This document shows, piece after piece, positions 35,527 through 47,356 of a stretch of DNA of 64,000 bases. The translations under genes were made by a program, and so were the position numbers. Under the pieces are notes generated by a model that ran no database searches, was not told where the DNA came from, and was given only the letters and a program-made list of their open reading frames with translations. Each line of letters opens with the position of its first letter. Position 1 is the first letter of the stretch. The stretch comes from Biscogniauxia marginata (taxonomy: Eukaryota > Ascomycota > Sordariomycetes > Xylariales > Xylariaceae): NCBI GenBank assembly GCA_022695795.1, contig MU404104.1, positions 124,001 to 188,000 of the forward strand. Direction: 5' to 3'.

Positions 35527-37488
35527 ATGCTGTCAAAATCTAAATACAAGTACAGCCCTATTCAGGCACGCACACCACCAAGGGCCCTGCCAAACGGACG
35601 AAACCGAATTCGACTTCTTACGCTACTTCCTGGTGTATTCGCGGAGGATATCGTCGTGACGCTGAAGATAGCCGAGTTAAATGCGAAGAGCCCCCCAGAA
35701 TACGAAGCGCTGTCCTACGTTTGGGGATTGGAGAAAGACCCAGTCGCCATTACGGTAGGTCGGAAGTGGGCCTCGAAGGTCTCGCAGAATCTCGACACAG
35801 CGCTGAGACATCTTCGCTCTGAACACCAGCCTCGTGTCCTTTGGGTCGACGCCATCTGTATCAACCAGGATGATGTCCACGAACGAGGCCAGCAAGTCGC
35901 CATCATGGGCGACATCTATCGGCTGGCGCGGCGAGTCATCGTTTGGCTTGGCCCCCAAGCTGACGGTAGCACGCTTGCGTTGGACTTTCTTGATTCCCTT
36001 GGCCGACAGGTGATGGTCAACTGGTGGGATGGCACTATGAGGCCTGCCCACTGGGCCAAAAGTAAAGACTTGTGGGCGGATAATGAAATGGCGATATCTT
36101 TCCCCAGTATGCCGAAAGAGTTTGCTGCATTAGTTTCCCTCCTTGAACGTCCCTGGTTCGAGCGTGTTTGGATCCGACAGGAGATTTACTTGGCCAAAAC
36201 GGCTGTCGTCAAATGCGGCCAAAGGGAGATTCCGTGGCAAGCCTTCAAGGATGCCGTTTTCTGCCTGTGTGAGAAACCAGTCGATACTAGTCATGACTTG
36301 GAAAGGGGTGAACTTTTCATGAGCAGGGTTGGTTTCATTCGGGGACTTTGCCGGTCAAGGCCGGAGACGTTGTCATGGGTGATGGAAGGCGCCAGGTTAG
36401 CCAAATGCGGAGACCCGAAAGACAAGGTCTACGGGGTGCTCAGTATGCTTGATCCCCATAATCCGACAATTGGCATTATCCCAGACTATACGCTATCAAC
36501 AGCAGATGTGTACAGGGACTTGGTGGTGCGATTTATCGCACACTACAACTCGTTAGATATATTGAGTTTTGCAGGGCTGGAACGGAGTGTTACAGGCCTA
36601 CCGAGCTGGGTACCCGACTGGTCAATCGAGCGCCTAGACACCACTTTAAAGGGTTACTTTAATGCCGGCGGTTATCTTCAGCCCCAGGTGACTAGCATTG
36701 AAAACCAGACTCTGAAGGTCACTGGGGTATCGGTCTCGCGCATCTCGACACTATCCCCCGCCCCCAAAGAGCTGAAGACATTGGAGAGTCAGATGAACGC
36801 AATACAACAGGGGTTGCCCTCATCTCACAAGTGTTTAGACGCCTATGGGGGATCCGCAGCGTTGGCCGAAGCCTACTGCCGCGTACTTTGCCGTGACGTG
36901 TTTAGTGAAAAGATGTTTCCTAGCAAGGGTTGGCTGAGTTTCAGGGAGGCGTTGACGGCATTATGGGCAATCCTCAACGACGACCAAGGTTACGGGACTT
37001 ATATCTCAGACGCTACACGCCGCTTCCTCGAAGTCGTAACATTGTCGAAAACCATTTGCACTTCTGAACAGGGACATATCGGACTTGTTCCTCCCTCGGC
37101 TGAGGTCGGAGATGTCATCTGCGTGCTGATGGGCTGCCCCAATGCTATCGTACTCCGACCTGTTGTAGGGCAAGCGGCCTATTACGAACTAGTTGGGGAT
37201 GCGTATCTGGATAAGGTGATGAATAGTGAGGCGCTTCTTGGGCCGCTTCCTGATAATCACGTGGTCACCTGGAGGTGTGATCCAACCGGAGTATACTACC
37301 GTCCTACGTTTTTGGAGACGTCAACTATGAGATTCCTATACAACGACCCACGCCTCAGCAGGCTCCCCGTGCAATGGCCCAAGGCAGAAAATTCATCTTG
37401 GCAAGAGAGCAAGGCTCTGCTCGCTAAAGTCACAACGCAAATGTTACAGGAGCGAGGCGTACAGCTAATGGACTTCTACCTCAAATAA
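35527..37488 (+). CDS. Heterokaryon incompatibility (HET) domain protein
   Basis: Single exon, 653 residues from the first ATG (35527) to TAA (37486-37488); an in-frame TAA lies just upstream, so the start is well bounded. The N-terminal HET domain (Pfam HET family) is clear: RLLTLLPG near residues 29-36, YEALSYVWG at 59-67, LWVDAICINQDD at 105-116, ERGQQV and then RVIVWLGP at about 136-143. The rest (~150-653) is the variable region of HET-6/TOL-like proteins, with ARLAKCGDPKDKVYGVLSML and LPSWVPDWS, motifs common in this family. HET proteins trigger cell death after fusion of unlike individuals; whether this copy is an active incompatibility gene cannot be told. It has no NACHT or repeat domain. 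It is the last intact gene before the AT-rich block, about 1 kb away, a typical site for this fast-evolving family. Confidence 0.93.
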   Translation: MLSKSKYKYSPIQARTPPRALPNGRNRIRLLTLLPGVFAEDIVVTLKIAELNAKSPPEYEALSYVWGLEKDPVAITVGRKWASKVSQNLDTALRHLRSEHQPRVLWVDAICINQDDVHERGQQVAIMGDIYRLARRVIVWLGPQADGSTLALDFLDSLGRQVMVNWWDGTMRPAHWAKSKDLWADNEMAISFPSMPKEFAALVSLLERPWFERVWIRQEIYLAKTAVVKCGQREIPWQAFKDAVFCLCEKPVDTSHDLERGELFMSRVGFIRGLCRSRPETLSWVMEGARLAKCGDPKDKVYGVLSMLDPHNPTIGIIPDYTLSTADVYRDLVVRFIAHYNSLDILSFAGLERSVTGLPSWVPDWSIERLDTTLKGYFNAGGYLQPQVTSIENQTLKVTGVSVSRISTLSPAPKELKTLESQMNAIQQGLPSSHKCLDAYGGSAALAEAYCRVLCRDVFSEKMFPSKGWLSFREALTALWAILNDDQGYGTYISDATRRFLEVVTLSKTICTSEQGHIGLVPPSAEVGDVICVLMGCPNAIVLRPVVGQAAYYELVGDAYLDKVMNSEALLGPLPDNHVVTWRCDPTGVYYRPTFLETSTMRFLYNDPRLSRLPVQWPKAENSSWQESKALLAKVTTQMLQERGVQLMDFYLK

Positions 37489-38460
37489 TATTTAACAGTT
37501 AATAACCTCAAGCGTGGAAATTCTGTCATCGGGAATTTCTCTTCCCTCAATTCAGGCTAGCCATGAAACCTCCCGACTGTCTAGTAGACCTTAAATTATG
37601 AATGTCAGACGGTCACTATAATACCCGACTGATAATGATTCAATGACTGATTCAATGCCGTACACTGACCTAACCAGATCAAGGTCCTGCAAATAACCTA
37701 GCAACGTCAAGCTAAGATGGAGCGGCGGTATACGAGCTAAATCATACCCGGTCTCCAATGTAATCGCGAGCAAAAAGAGTATTCCTGTAATAGTAGAGTA
37801 GTTAATTTACACAGTGATGTAAAGTTCAAACACACCAGAACGCGAGCTCACGGAATTAGGACGCTTAGACTTAGGTCCCAGGTTGTCATGACCTACAGAG
37901 TATTGAACCCTACGAATTCCAAATCTGATTTTAAGTAACAAGTACTAGTATAAAAAGTATATGCGTATCCCTTATAAGACATGGTGAGAATTCTCTTAAA
38001 CCAAGAAAGACACATGGGACATCGAAGTTCTTCCCAGGACAAAGGTTGAACAGCCCTGCCTGCTTAACAGCCTGTATTTAGCTAATAATATCACGTCAAG
38101 CCCGAGGATACCAGTTTCTAATGGAACAACAACTTTATAAATTAGTATCTTTATATAGTTAGTTTAGTTTATAAGGTAGCTTTATGGTGCGTCTAGATAG
38201 CCTCTATTGCACTGTGAATTTAGCAGGTAGACCACAGGGTCCTTCGCTCTTTTTCTTCATGTACTGGTTCCCAACAGCGTCCGATCTGGCGGCCGCGGCC
38301 GCGGATGCGCCGGTCTCGTGGGATTAAGACAATTCTCCCTTCTCCCCAGCCCCGCTAGCCTCGCCACTATGTAATTAACTGGGAAACTTAGCGACGGTAT
38401 TATAGAACTACTCTCCCTAGCTGATCGCGAGATCAAGCTCCTTCGCGAAGGGCAAGCAAG
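37489..38460. other. Transition between gene-bearing DNA and the AT-rich block
   Basis: No supported gene. It includes a NotI-like GCGGCCGCGGCCGC at about 38290-38303. From about 38393 a short plus-strand frame reads DGIIELLSLADREIKLLREG and is lost when composition changes at about 38465, after an (ACT)n/(AAT)n stretch. It may be the torn end of an older coding sequence. Confidence 0.45.
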
Positions 38461-39326
38461 AGCCGTTACTACTACTAATAATAATAAATAATAAAAAGTA
38501 ATAAAATATTTAATATTTAAACATTTATTTTAACTTTTTAGTTAAATAAGTTTATATTTATAAAAATAATAATTTTTAAATAATAATAACGTAATATATA
38601 AATAAGTAAACCATTTAATATTTTATACAAAATCGACTTTTTAAAAGATTTATAACTTAATATATAAAAATCGAAAAAGCCTTAGCCCTTTTTTTACGTT
38701 ATAACGTGTCTTATAAGTAAGTAAGCCACATAAGTAAATAAACTAGTTTTTATAATTTTCGTAATTTTAATTATTAAAACATATTTACGTGGTATTAAAA
38801 TTAATTAATAATTATTATTATTTAAATTGTCTTTTTTAGTTTTACGCTTTAAAACCGAATACCTTTTTTATATTAAGTTTTTAGTTTTTTAACGCGTAAT
38901 TTAAATTAATTAGTTTATAAATAATATATTTATTATTATTATTAAAACGCGTAAAATTATATTTATATAGTTATATTTTTTAAAAATTAAAAAAATAAAA
39001 TATATTAATTTATTTATTTCAAAACTCATATAATTAAATATAAATAATATTATTTAAAAATAAAATATTATAAATTAATAACATTTTATAATTTTTTTAT
39101 ATAATATTATAAAAGCGAAATAACGATATATTTACACGATTAATTATAAAACTAAATATTTAAAATTTTATATTTTATAAAGAGATATTAATTATTTAAC
39201 GTATTATTAATTTAAATAATTAATTTTTTTTATTTAAGTTATATTATCGCGATAATAAACCTTTTATTACGTAAACGTAATACGAAGCAAATCGAAAAAA
39301 ATTATTACGAACGCGTTTAAATAAAC

Positions 39327-39506
39327 TGTTGGTAAGTACGTACATAAGTAAAGCAAACAACTAATGAGGCATAGTAAATAGGGTGAGACGAGATATATTC
39401 AGTTATTTAAGTAGGTAACTATCTACTTAAGGGGATGTGGGATAAGAAGGCCCTTATATATATAACGTGGGGCCAAGACCCTTGTAAATTAGTCATTCAA
39501 CCATTA
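39327..39506. mobile_element. Solo LTR, 180 bp, TSD taaac
   Basis: Less mutated island starting TGTTGGTAAG and ending ACCATTA (TA likely from CA by RIP). Flanked by taaac at 39322-39326 and 39507-39511. Length and TGTTGG start suggest a Copia-type LTR; no internal region is nearby. Confidence 0.72.
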
Positions 39507-39877
39507 TAAACGAATCGATTATTAAAAAGCTTTATATGAAAATTTAAATATATATCGAAAATAATTTAAATTAATACGTAAAACAATTACAAAATTTTAA
39601 TTTTAATTTTAATAAAATAAGGTTTATACTCGAAATAATTATTTAAATTAATATAATAATAATAAATATAAAACGATATAAACGACTTTAATAAGTTTAA
39701 TAAGAAAATTAAAAATAAGTTATAATTATTTAAGTTATTAATATTAATAATTTTATTATATTATTATTTATTATATTAATTAAAAAAAGTATTTAACTTT
39801 ATAATATCGTAATAATTTATTATTATTAAAAATTAAAATTAAAATGTTAAATAATAATTAAATAATAAATAAACTTA

Positions 39878-40297
39878 ACATGTCTTATAAGCAAATAAGC
39901 CACATAAGCGAGTGGGCCACTTGATTTCCCATATAAAATCGACTTTTTCAAAAATTCATAACTTTGCGCGTAAAAATCGTAAAAATCCTAAACCTTCTTT
40001 TTTAGTTATATAATTATTTATTTTAATTAAAAGTAAAATCGAAAAAATTAATTTTAAAAGACGCGAAAAGAAAACGCGTAAAAACTAAAATCAAAACAAA
40101 ACGCACGAACCTTTTTACGTATTTTTTTATATATTTCACTTTTATTTTTTTAGATTTTACTTTTAATTAAATCTTATAATTATATAACTAAAAAAAAGGT
40201 TCGAGACTTTTACGATTTTTACGCGCAAAGTTATGAATTTTTGAAAAAGTCGATTTTATATAGGAAATCAAGTGGCTTATTCGCTTGTGAGACACGT
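39878..40297. mobile_element. Palindromic MITE, 420 bp, TA TSD
   Basis: Nearly a full foldback: the left arm ACATGTCTTATAAGCAAATA... pairs with the right arm ending ...TTCGCTTGTGAGACACGT, with inverted AAAATCGACTTTTTCAAAAA/TTTTTGAAAAAGTCGATTTT segments inside. Flanked by TA (39876-39877, 40298-40299). The left arm has about 17 extra bases (a duplicated AAGCCACATAAGCG-like stretch). It has no coding capacity and shares its terminal motif with the 2.48-kb element around it. Confidence 0.82.
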
Positions 40298-41355
40298 TAA
40301 TATAAAATTTATAAAATATTTCGATTTTTATATTAAAATCGAATATAAAGTTTTAAACGCTTATTAATTTTAAATAATTATAAAAGTTATTATTTTATAA
40401 AATTTAAAATTTTTTATATATTTAGTTATTTATTATATAAATTATAACTTTTTAACTTTATATATTTTAATATCTTAAAAAAAGTATATATAAATTAAGT
40501 TTCGTATAATTAAATTAATTCTTTTTAATTTAAAAAATGTTATTATTATATTATTTTTTATATAAAAAGCGTATATATTTTTTCTTAATTTTAATATAAA
40601 TTAAATATTTTAAAAAAAAAATTTAATAATAATTTACGAGGTGTTATTATAATTTAATTTTTTATAAGTATTATAAATATTTATAATTAACTTATAAAAA
40701 CTATTTTATTATAAAATAAAATTACTTATTTTCGAGAAATAAACTATATTTTTAATAAACGATATAAAACTAAAAATAAATAATTATAAACAAAAAAATA
40801 CTTAATATAAAAAAAGAAATAATTTTATAAGTTTAAAAAAATAATATTATTTATATAATAAATAAAGAAGTATTTAATAATTTAAATTTTAAGGAGTTAT
40901 AATTAATTTTATTTATTATTAATTTTTTATTTTAATTTTAAAAGGTTTTAACTCGAAAAATATAATAAATTAATCAATTTAATTACGCGTTAAAAACCCG
41001 AATATTTAATATAAAAAAGGTATTCGGTTTTTAAAACGTAAAACTAAAAAAGACGATTTAAATAATAATTATTATTAAATAATTTTAATATTATGTAAAT
41101 GTTTTTTAATAATTAAAATTATAAAAGTTATAAAAATTAACTTATTTACTTATATGGCCTACTTATTTATAAGACATGTTATAATGAATTAATACAATTA
41201 AATATAAAATTAAAAACGTAAAAAAAACGATAAAGTGGTTTATACGTTTTATTTTATTATTTATTTATCGCGTTTTCTTTTTATGTATTTTAAATTTAAT
41301 TTTTTTCGATTTTATATTTAATTAACTTAATTAATTATATAATTAAAAAAGTGTC

Positions 41356-41407
41356 ACGTAAAAACACGCCGTTTAATTATTAAGTTATAATTAAGCTTAT
41401 ATAGTTT
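41356..41407. repeat. Direct repeat, left copy (~52 bp)
   Basis: ACGTAAAAACACGCCGTTTA... recurs in the same orientation at 42105-42157. The pair brackets about 0.7 kb that includes the solo LTR. Nature unknown; perhaps ends of a further small element or a duplicated flank. Confidence 0.6.
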
Positions 41408-41713
41408 GCGATACACCTTTTAACTTTTAACCGATTAAAGTTGAAAATTATTTATATATAAACTAATTATCATATATAAACTAAAGCCGTATATGCTTAT
41501 TAAGCAGCTACTTAGTAACCTTTACTTAGTTTTTAAATAAGTCCTATTTTGTCCTTGTAACTTTTTACCGAGATCGAACTTTAACTTCTTATTATAAGAA
41601 TTAAACTAGTTTCGTACGAAACGAAATAAGAATAATATTTAACATATATAAAAAATATATTTAATATATACCGCTAAATTATTAAGTTAACATAATCGAC
41701 TTTACCGTTTAAA

Positions 41714-42079
41714 TGTGACGAACCTCCTTATGTGTTCCTAGTTAACTAACTTTATAAGTGAATATATATTAAGTTTTCTTATTTTAAAAGTAATAATAAA
41801 TTAAAATTAATTTAAAAGATTTATAATGTTTTATTTGTTAAAAAAATTTCAAGGTATTTTCATTATAATATTAAAAAGTAATTATAATTTTAAATTAATA
41901 ACTAAAAAACTAAAAATAAATAACTAAATATAAAGGAAATTCTAGTTTATTTATATTTCTTTTTTTTCCACATTTTTTATAGTTCTTTTTATTTGATCTT
42001 GTGATTTCGCGGAGATCGCGAGATCACTTAAAAGATACCACGTGACTTTAAGTCACGTGATCAAAACTGGGTTGTAACA
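41714..42079 (-). mobile_element. Solo LTR of a Gypsy element, 366 bp, TSD ttaaa
   Basis: Begins TGTGACGAACCTCC and ends GTTGTAACA, the reverse complement of the ends of the 53055 Gypsy LTR, so it lies on the minus strand. Perfect 5-bp TSD ttaaa at 41709-41713 and 42080-42084. Its outer ~230 bp match the other Gypsy LTRs here, but its U3 differs and holds a perfect 21-bp palindrome (42039-42059) with two CACGTG E-boxes, so it is a third LTR subfamily. Confidence 0.87.
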
Positions 42080-42104
42080 TTAAAACGCCGGGCTTATAAT
42101 TATT

Positions 42105-42157
42105 ACGTAAAAACAACGCCGTTTAATTACTAAGTTATAATTAAGTTTATATAGTTT
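42105..42157. repeat. Direct repeat, right copy (~52 bp)
   Basis: Same orientation as 41356-41407, differing by a few bases including one indel. Confidence 0.6.
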
Positions 42158-42270
42158 ATAATAAAAAAGTATTCAAGTTTTTTCCGTGTTTTATATATTA
42201 AGTTATAAATTTTTGAAAAAGTCGATTTTATATAAGAAATTAAATAACTCATTAACTTATTATAATATTT

Positions 42271-45200
42271 ATTATTATAATATAAAGATACCTCGAGTTT
42301 TCACGTTTTAAGTTTTATTATAATTTATAATAAAAATTACGTAATATTATTATTAGTTAGTTTAAAACGATATTAAATTCTTATTTAATTAAAAATTAGT
42401 TTAAGTTTTTATTTTTATAACTTTAAATGTCTTATGAGTTTTTTAAGATTATTTTTTATAAAAGCTTAAATATTTTAGGTATTTTAACTTTTTTAATTTA
42501 TTTAATTAAAAAATAAGCGGTGATAATAAAAGATATTATTAAAACAATTAAGCGAAATATTTATATTAAACGTATTTAAAAAGAGGTATAATTTAAATAG
42601 TTATTTTAAATATTATTTACTTTTATAAAGAAATTAAAAACTGTAAATAAAAATAAAAAAGTAATATTTAATACTTAAAAATTATTTTAAAAAGCGATTT
42701 ATATAAATTATTATAAATATATAATATGATTTTACTCGTAAAAAGGTTAATAACGATTTCGACTTTTAATTAAACGATATAATAATATATTATGCGATTA
42801 AAAATATTAACGATTTTATAAATTTTTATTATTATTTTAATTAATAAAAAACGACTTTAATTAAAATACGACGAATTAATTAATTATTAATAATATAATA
42901 AAAATATTAAAATTACGTTAAGTTTTAAATATTATTATAAATAAGTTTAATTAATAGTTAAATAACTAAGTAACAAGGGGACCTTATCTTTAATATATAA
43001 AAAGATACCGCTCCGTATTATCCTTTTAAATAAATAGTTTTCTTATTTAAATATTAATATTACATTAATTTTACCTTACTTATTCTTATTAATATTTACT
43101 TTATTTATTTTTATTATATATATACTTATTAACATTAATTAATATTATTAAATTTAATAATATAAATAATATTAATAACCTTTTTTTATTTTTTATTTAC
43201 TTTTTAACATTATATTTTTAATATATCGAAATAAAAATAATTAAAAATTAAAATATAAAACCTTAATTAAAAAGACTTAATATTAAAATTTGACTAAATT
43301 AGTTAAAAATATATAGAAATTAAAATATAATTAATCGAACTATTTAAATTCAATTCGAGACGATTATTATTACTACTTAATAAATTCGATTTTATAATTA
43401 TAAAATAAAAGATAATTAACTTTATAATAATATTTTATTATAAAAAATATATAAATATTAATAACGTTAATAAATTTCGAAGTAACGAATATAAATATAT
43501 TTAATATTTACACGATTAAAGAGACTTTTAAAAAATATTAAAACCGCTTTAATGGCTATATAATAAGTAATTTCGAATTAATATTTCCCTTTTTACGATT
43601 AAATTTAAAAAATATATTAATAAAATAAAATATTTATATTAATAAAAATAACTCGAAATATTTAAACTTATTAATCGATTTTATTATAACATAAAAACCA
43701 TTTATTTAAAATTTTAAGAACTTAAAATAATTGAACGAAAATAATTAAATATATTAATATAAAAAACGTTAATAATTAAAACCGATCGAGAAATAATTTA
43801 CTTAAAACTAATAAATATTTAATCTTAATAACTTTTTTTTTAGTTCGGTTAAATTACAACGAAATTACTAAAATATTAAACGTCATTTTATAAAGCTATT
43901 TATAATAAAAACCCTTTTTTTCATTTTATTAAACGTGTAATTTTAAATAAAAAAGATTTAAAAAACTAAAGTCGAAATTAATTATAATAAACTCGAGCGA
44001 AATATAAAATAATTAATAAAAAAATCTCACGTAAAAAGATTAATAACACCCTTTTTTTTTTCGTAATAACTATAAAGATAACTAGTTTTTCTCGACTCTT
44101 AATTTAACTTTTTATATTAAAAATAATAACTTTTAAATCTTATGAAAAGGTATATTATACCGCCTTTTAATACTCCTCTTTTTATACTTAATATTATATA
44201 ATAAATACCTCGTTAATAAATAAATAATTAATAAAAACTTTTATTATTAATATTATTACTTTAATTATATTTTAATTAACCTTTCCCGGATATGCCGAGT
44301 TATTTATACTTATTAAAATATTTTTAAATAAGATTTTTAAGTTAATTTTATATAAGTTAATTTTTTAAATATAACCTCGATTATAACTTATAAGTATTAC
44401 TTATACCACTAAAATAAAAAACCTTATTTTTTTACTTAATAATAAAACGAGACGACTAAACTTAAAGAAAGTTTACTTCCTTTTAAGAAAGATTTATAAA
44501 AGCTTAATATATTAATTTAATTATTCTTTTAAACGAGAGATAAAAGTTTATAGAAACCTTAAATAATTTCGTTTTTTCTTCTTAATAAAATAATTATTTA
44601 TATTAAAATATAAAGCAAATAAACGATTCTTTATATCGATAAATAACTAAAAAAAATAAACTTATTATGTTATTCTCTCGGTAAAAGTTTTAAATAAAAT
44701 ATACTTCTTTATAATTATAAGACATTTTAAAAAAACTTAAAATAAGAAAAATAATTATATAAAAAATATATATAATATTTTTAAAAATAAGTTTAAATTC
44801 TTTTTAAACGTTTATTACACTACCGAAATTAAATAAACATAATTTCACGTCGTGTTTTTAATTATCCTTTTAAAACGAGTAATAATCTACTTTTTATATA
44901 ACGTATTATAATATTAGTATTTTAAAAATATATACTTCGTAATAAAACGACATTTTAATATAAAATAAAATAAAAATAAAACGAACTTGAAAATACTTTA
45001 AATTATATTTAATAAATTTTCGTTATATTAAAAAGCCTTAAAACTAAATTTTTTTAAAAAAATAATAACAATGATTTATTATACTTATTATAATATATTT
45101 TAATTATAATATACTCTTTTTAAATTTTCGATTAAATTAAAAAATTTAATTAATAAGCTTTAAACGTTAATTAATACTTATAAAACCCTAAAAAAATATG

Positions 45201-46775
45201 TTAATACTTAATCGATAAGAATAATAACGACGACGATAAAATTAACTAGTTTTATATCGATCGAAAATACTATCGAAATAATAAAAAGATTAAATATATA
45301 AAAAAAGAAATATTAATTTATAAAACATTTTTTAAAAAAAAAAGAAAAAAGATTAAATCTTAATAAGAAACTAAAAAAAATAAGCTAAAAATAATTATAT
45401 TACCTTTTTAATGAATTACGAAAATATCAAAAAAATAAACTCGAAATCCAAAAAAAACGACATATAAAACTTCGACGATTAATTTAAAAATAAGTAATAT
45501 ATAATTATAACTTATTTATTTAACTAAGCATTTTAATATTAAATAATATATATTCGGCTATTAAATTCTAATTCCGCTCCTGTATTAAATACCACCTTCG
45601 TCTTAAATAAATACATTAAAAACGTTTTTTAAAGAATTATATTTAATATTAACATAACACGTGTTTTAATAAAAAAGTAATATATAACTTTTATTAAAAA
45701 GTATTTAAACCAAGAATTAAATTTAAATAATAGTTAAATAAGAAAAACTAATATTAAATTTAAAAACAAATTCTTTATCGAGTTATTAAAAACAATTATA
45801 ATAAATACGCTATTTAATTAAATAAACTTTTATATAATAAAAATAAATACTTTATTCTTATTATCGCTTAAAATATAAACTAATTAAAAGTATATTTAAA
45901 TAATATTTAAATAATATTGTTAACTAATTAAAAAATAAAAATAAAAATATTTATAATTTTAACTTAATTATATTATCTATTTTACCGAGATAAAATTACG
46001 ACGAATTTATACTCGATTTAATTATTTATTAGTTAATAAACTATATAATTTATTAATTAAATTTAAATATAATATTAAAACTAAAAAAAAACTAAAAAAT
46101 TAACAAATTTTATTATTATTATTAAATTAAAACTAAAAAACCTTAATATAAATTTTAATTATAAAGTCGTTATAAATATTATATATAATCGATATAATTA
46201 TAAGTTTTTAAGCGGCGCGGTTTATAAAAAATATCTTTATTATAAAAACTTAAAAGATATTAAAATAATACTAAATCGACACTTATTTAAACCCATTAAA
46301 TGTTATTACGCACGACGTAAAAATAAATTTTAATAACTAAAATTTCCGAAATAAGGCTTGATTTATAAGAATTACTTATAAATAAATACTCGTCGAAATA
46401 TATTAATTTATCGGCAAAGTTAAAAAGTATTATAATTTTATTTATAAAGCATATAAAATTATCTTAAATAAAAATAAAATATTAAAACTATTAATAATAC
46501 TATAAACTTAAATAAATTAATATAAATTCCCTTTTTACTTTAACGTAACTCTAAAAAGCAAATATAATTTAAAAAGTAATATTAAAAGTTAAAAAAATTA
46601 AGGCCTAATAATCGATTTAAAACGGTTTTAACATATTAAAAATACTCCTTATATTACTACTTTTAAAAAGCGAGGTATTAATATATTAAAAACATAAAAA
46701 ATAAATAAAACTATATAAGGTTAACGTAATTATAAATAAAAACATAACTATAAAATTAAATAGCCTTAAAAATAT
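42271..46775. repeat. AT-rich degenerate sequence, unassigned
   Basis: About 4.5 kb of heavily mutated sequence between the MITE remnant and the minus-strand Gypsy. Codon-like texture in places (about 43460-46700, probably plus strand) suggests old transposon coding sequence, but I cannot recognise a motif that fixes its class. The minus Gypsy inserted at its right edge, and it resumes at 63593. Confidence 0.4.
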
Positions 46776-47281
46776 TATAACGAACCTCTTTATATATTCT
46801 TAGTTAATTAACTTTATAAATAAATACGTACTAAGTTTTCTTGTTTTAAAGGTAATAGTGGATTAAGATTAGTTTAAGAGATTTATTATATCTTGTTCGT
46901 TAAAGAGATTTTAAGGTATTTTTATTATAATATTAAGGAATAATTATAGTTTTAAATTAATAACTAAAAAATGAATAACTAGATATATAAAAAATCCTAT
47001 CTTTTTTATATTTATTCTCCTTTATATATATTCTTCCCGTTTAATATGTTAAATATTAAAAGAATTAAACTTAATTAAATAAACACTTTTAATTTTCTTT
47101 ATAATTAGATTTAATTAAATAAACACCTTTAATTCTTTTTAGACTTAATTAAATAAATACCTTTAATTGGGTTACGTGATGTTATATTACATTATAAAGA
47201 GGGGATTACTAGTTTATATATTTTTGGTTCGTGTTTAACTACTTTTATTAGAAACTCTTTTAATATAGTTAATTCGTAATA
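46776..47281 (-). repeat. 3' LTR of the minus-strand Gypsy (506 bp)
   Basis: Starts TATAACGAACC (from TGTGACGAACC) and ends TTCGTAATA (from TTCGTAACA). It is 75 bp longer than its partner because the unit TTAATTAAATAAACACYTTTAATT occurs three times here (about 47065-47170) and once in the other LTR. Contains an ACGTGATGTTATATTACATTATA segment shared with the partner. Confidence 0.85.
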
Positions 47282-47356
47282 TTATTTCTCTTTTCTTAAA
47301 TTTTTTGTTTTTAAAGATCTTTTTTTTTAATAAGTTCTTTTTTTATTACTTTTATA

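Larger units (their letters stand above)
38704..41179. mobile_element. Long-TIR DNA transposon, 2.48 kb, RIP-degraded
   Basis: The two ends are inverted copies of each other over about 210 bp, starting ACGTGTCTTATAAGTAAGTA on the left and ending ...AAGACATGT on the right, flanked by TA on both sides (38702-38703, 41180-41181). A landmark deep in the TIR, ACCGAATACCTTTTTTATATTA at left (about 38860), has its inverse near 41020. The interior is too mutated to show a transposase. It contains a solo LTR (39327-39506) and a MITE (39878-40297). The ACRTG ends and TA duplication suggest the Tc1/mariner-pogo superfamily. Confidence 0.78.
38589..42270. mobile_element. Palindromic MITE copy, split by two later insertions
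   Basis: Left arm 38589-38701 (TA at 38587-38588), centre about 41182-41350, right arm about 42160-42270. The pieces match the intact 420-bp MITE at 39878-40297 in order, including the AAAATCGACTTTTT...ATAACTT segment and its inverse. It was opened by the 2.48-kb element at 38704-41179 and by about 0.8 kb at about 41352-42160 that carries a solo LTR. Edges of the right arm are approximate because of heavy mutation. Confidence 0.7.

Noticed and set aside
39878..40297. Inverted repeats considered as a CRISPR-like or structured RNA locus
   Set aside because: Single foldback with TA duplication and diverged sister copies fits a MITE; there are no regularly spaced short repeats.
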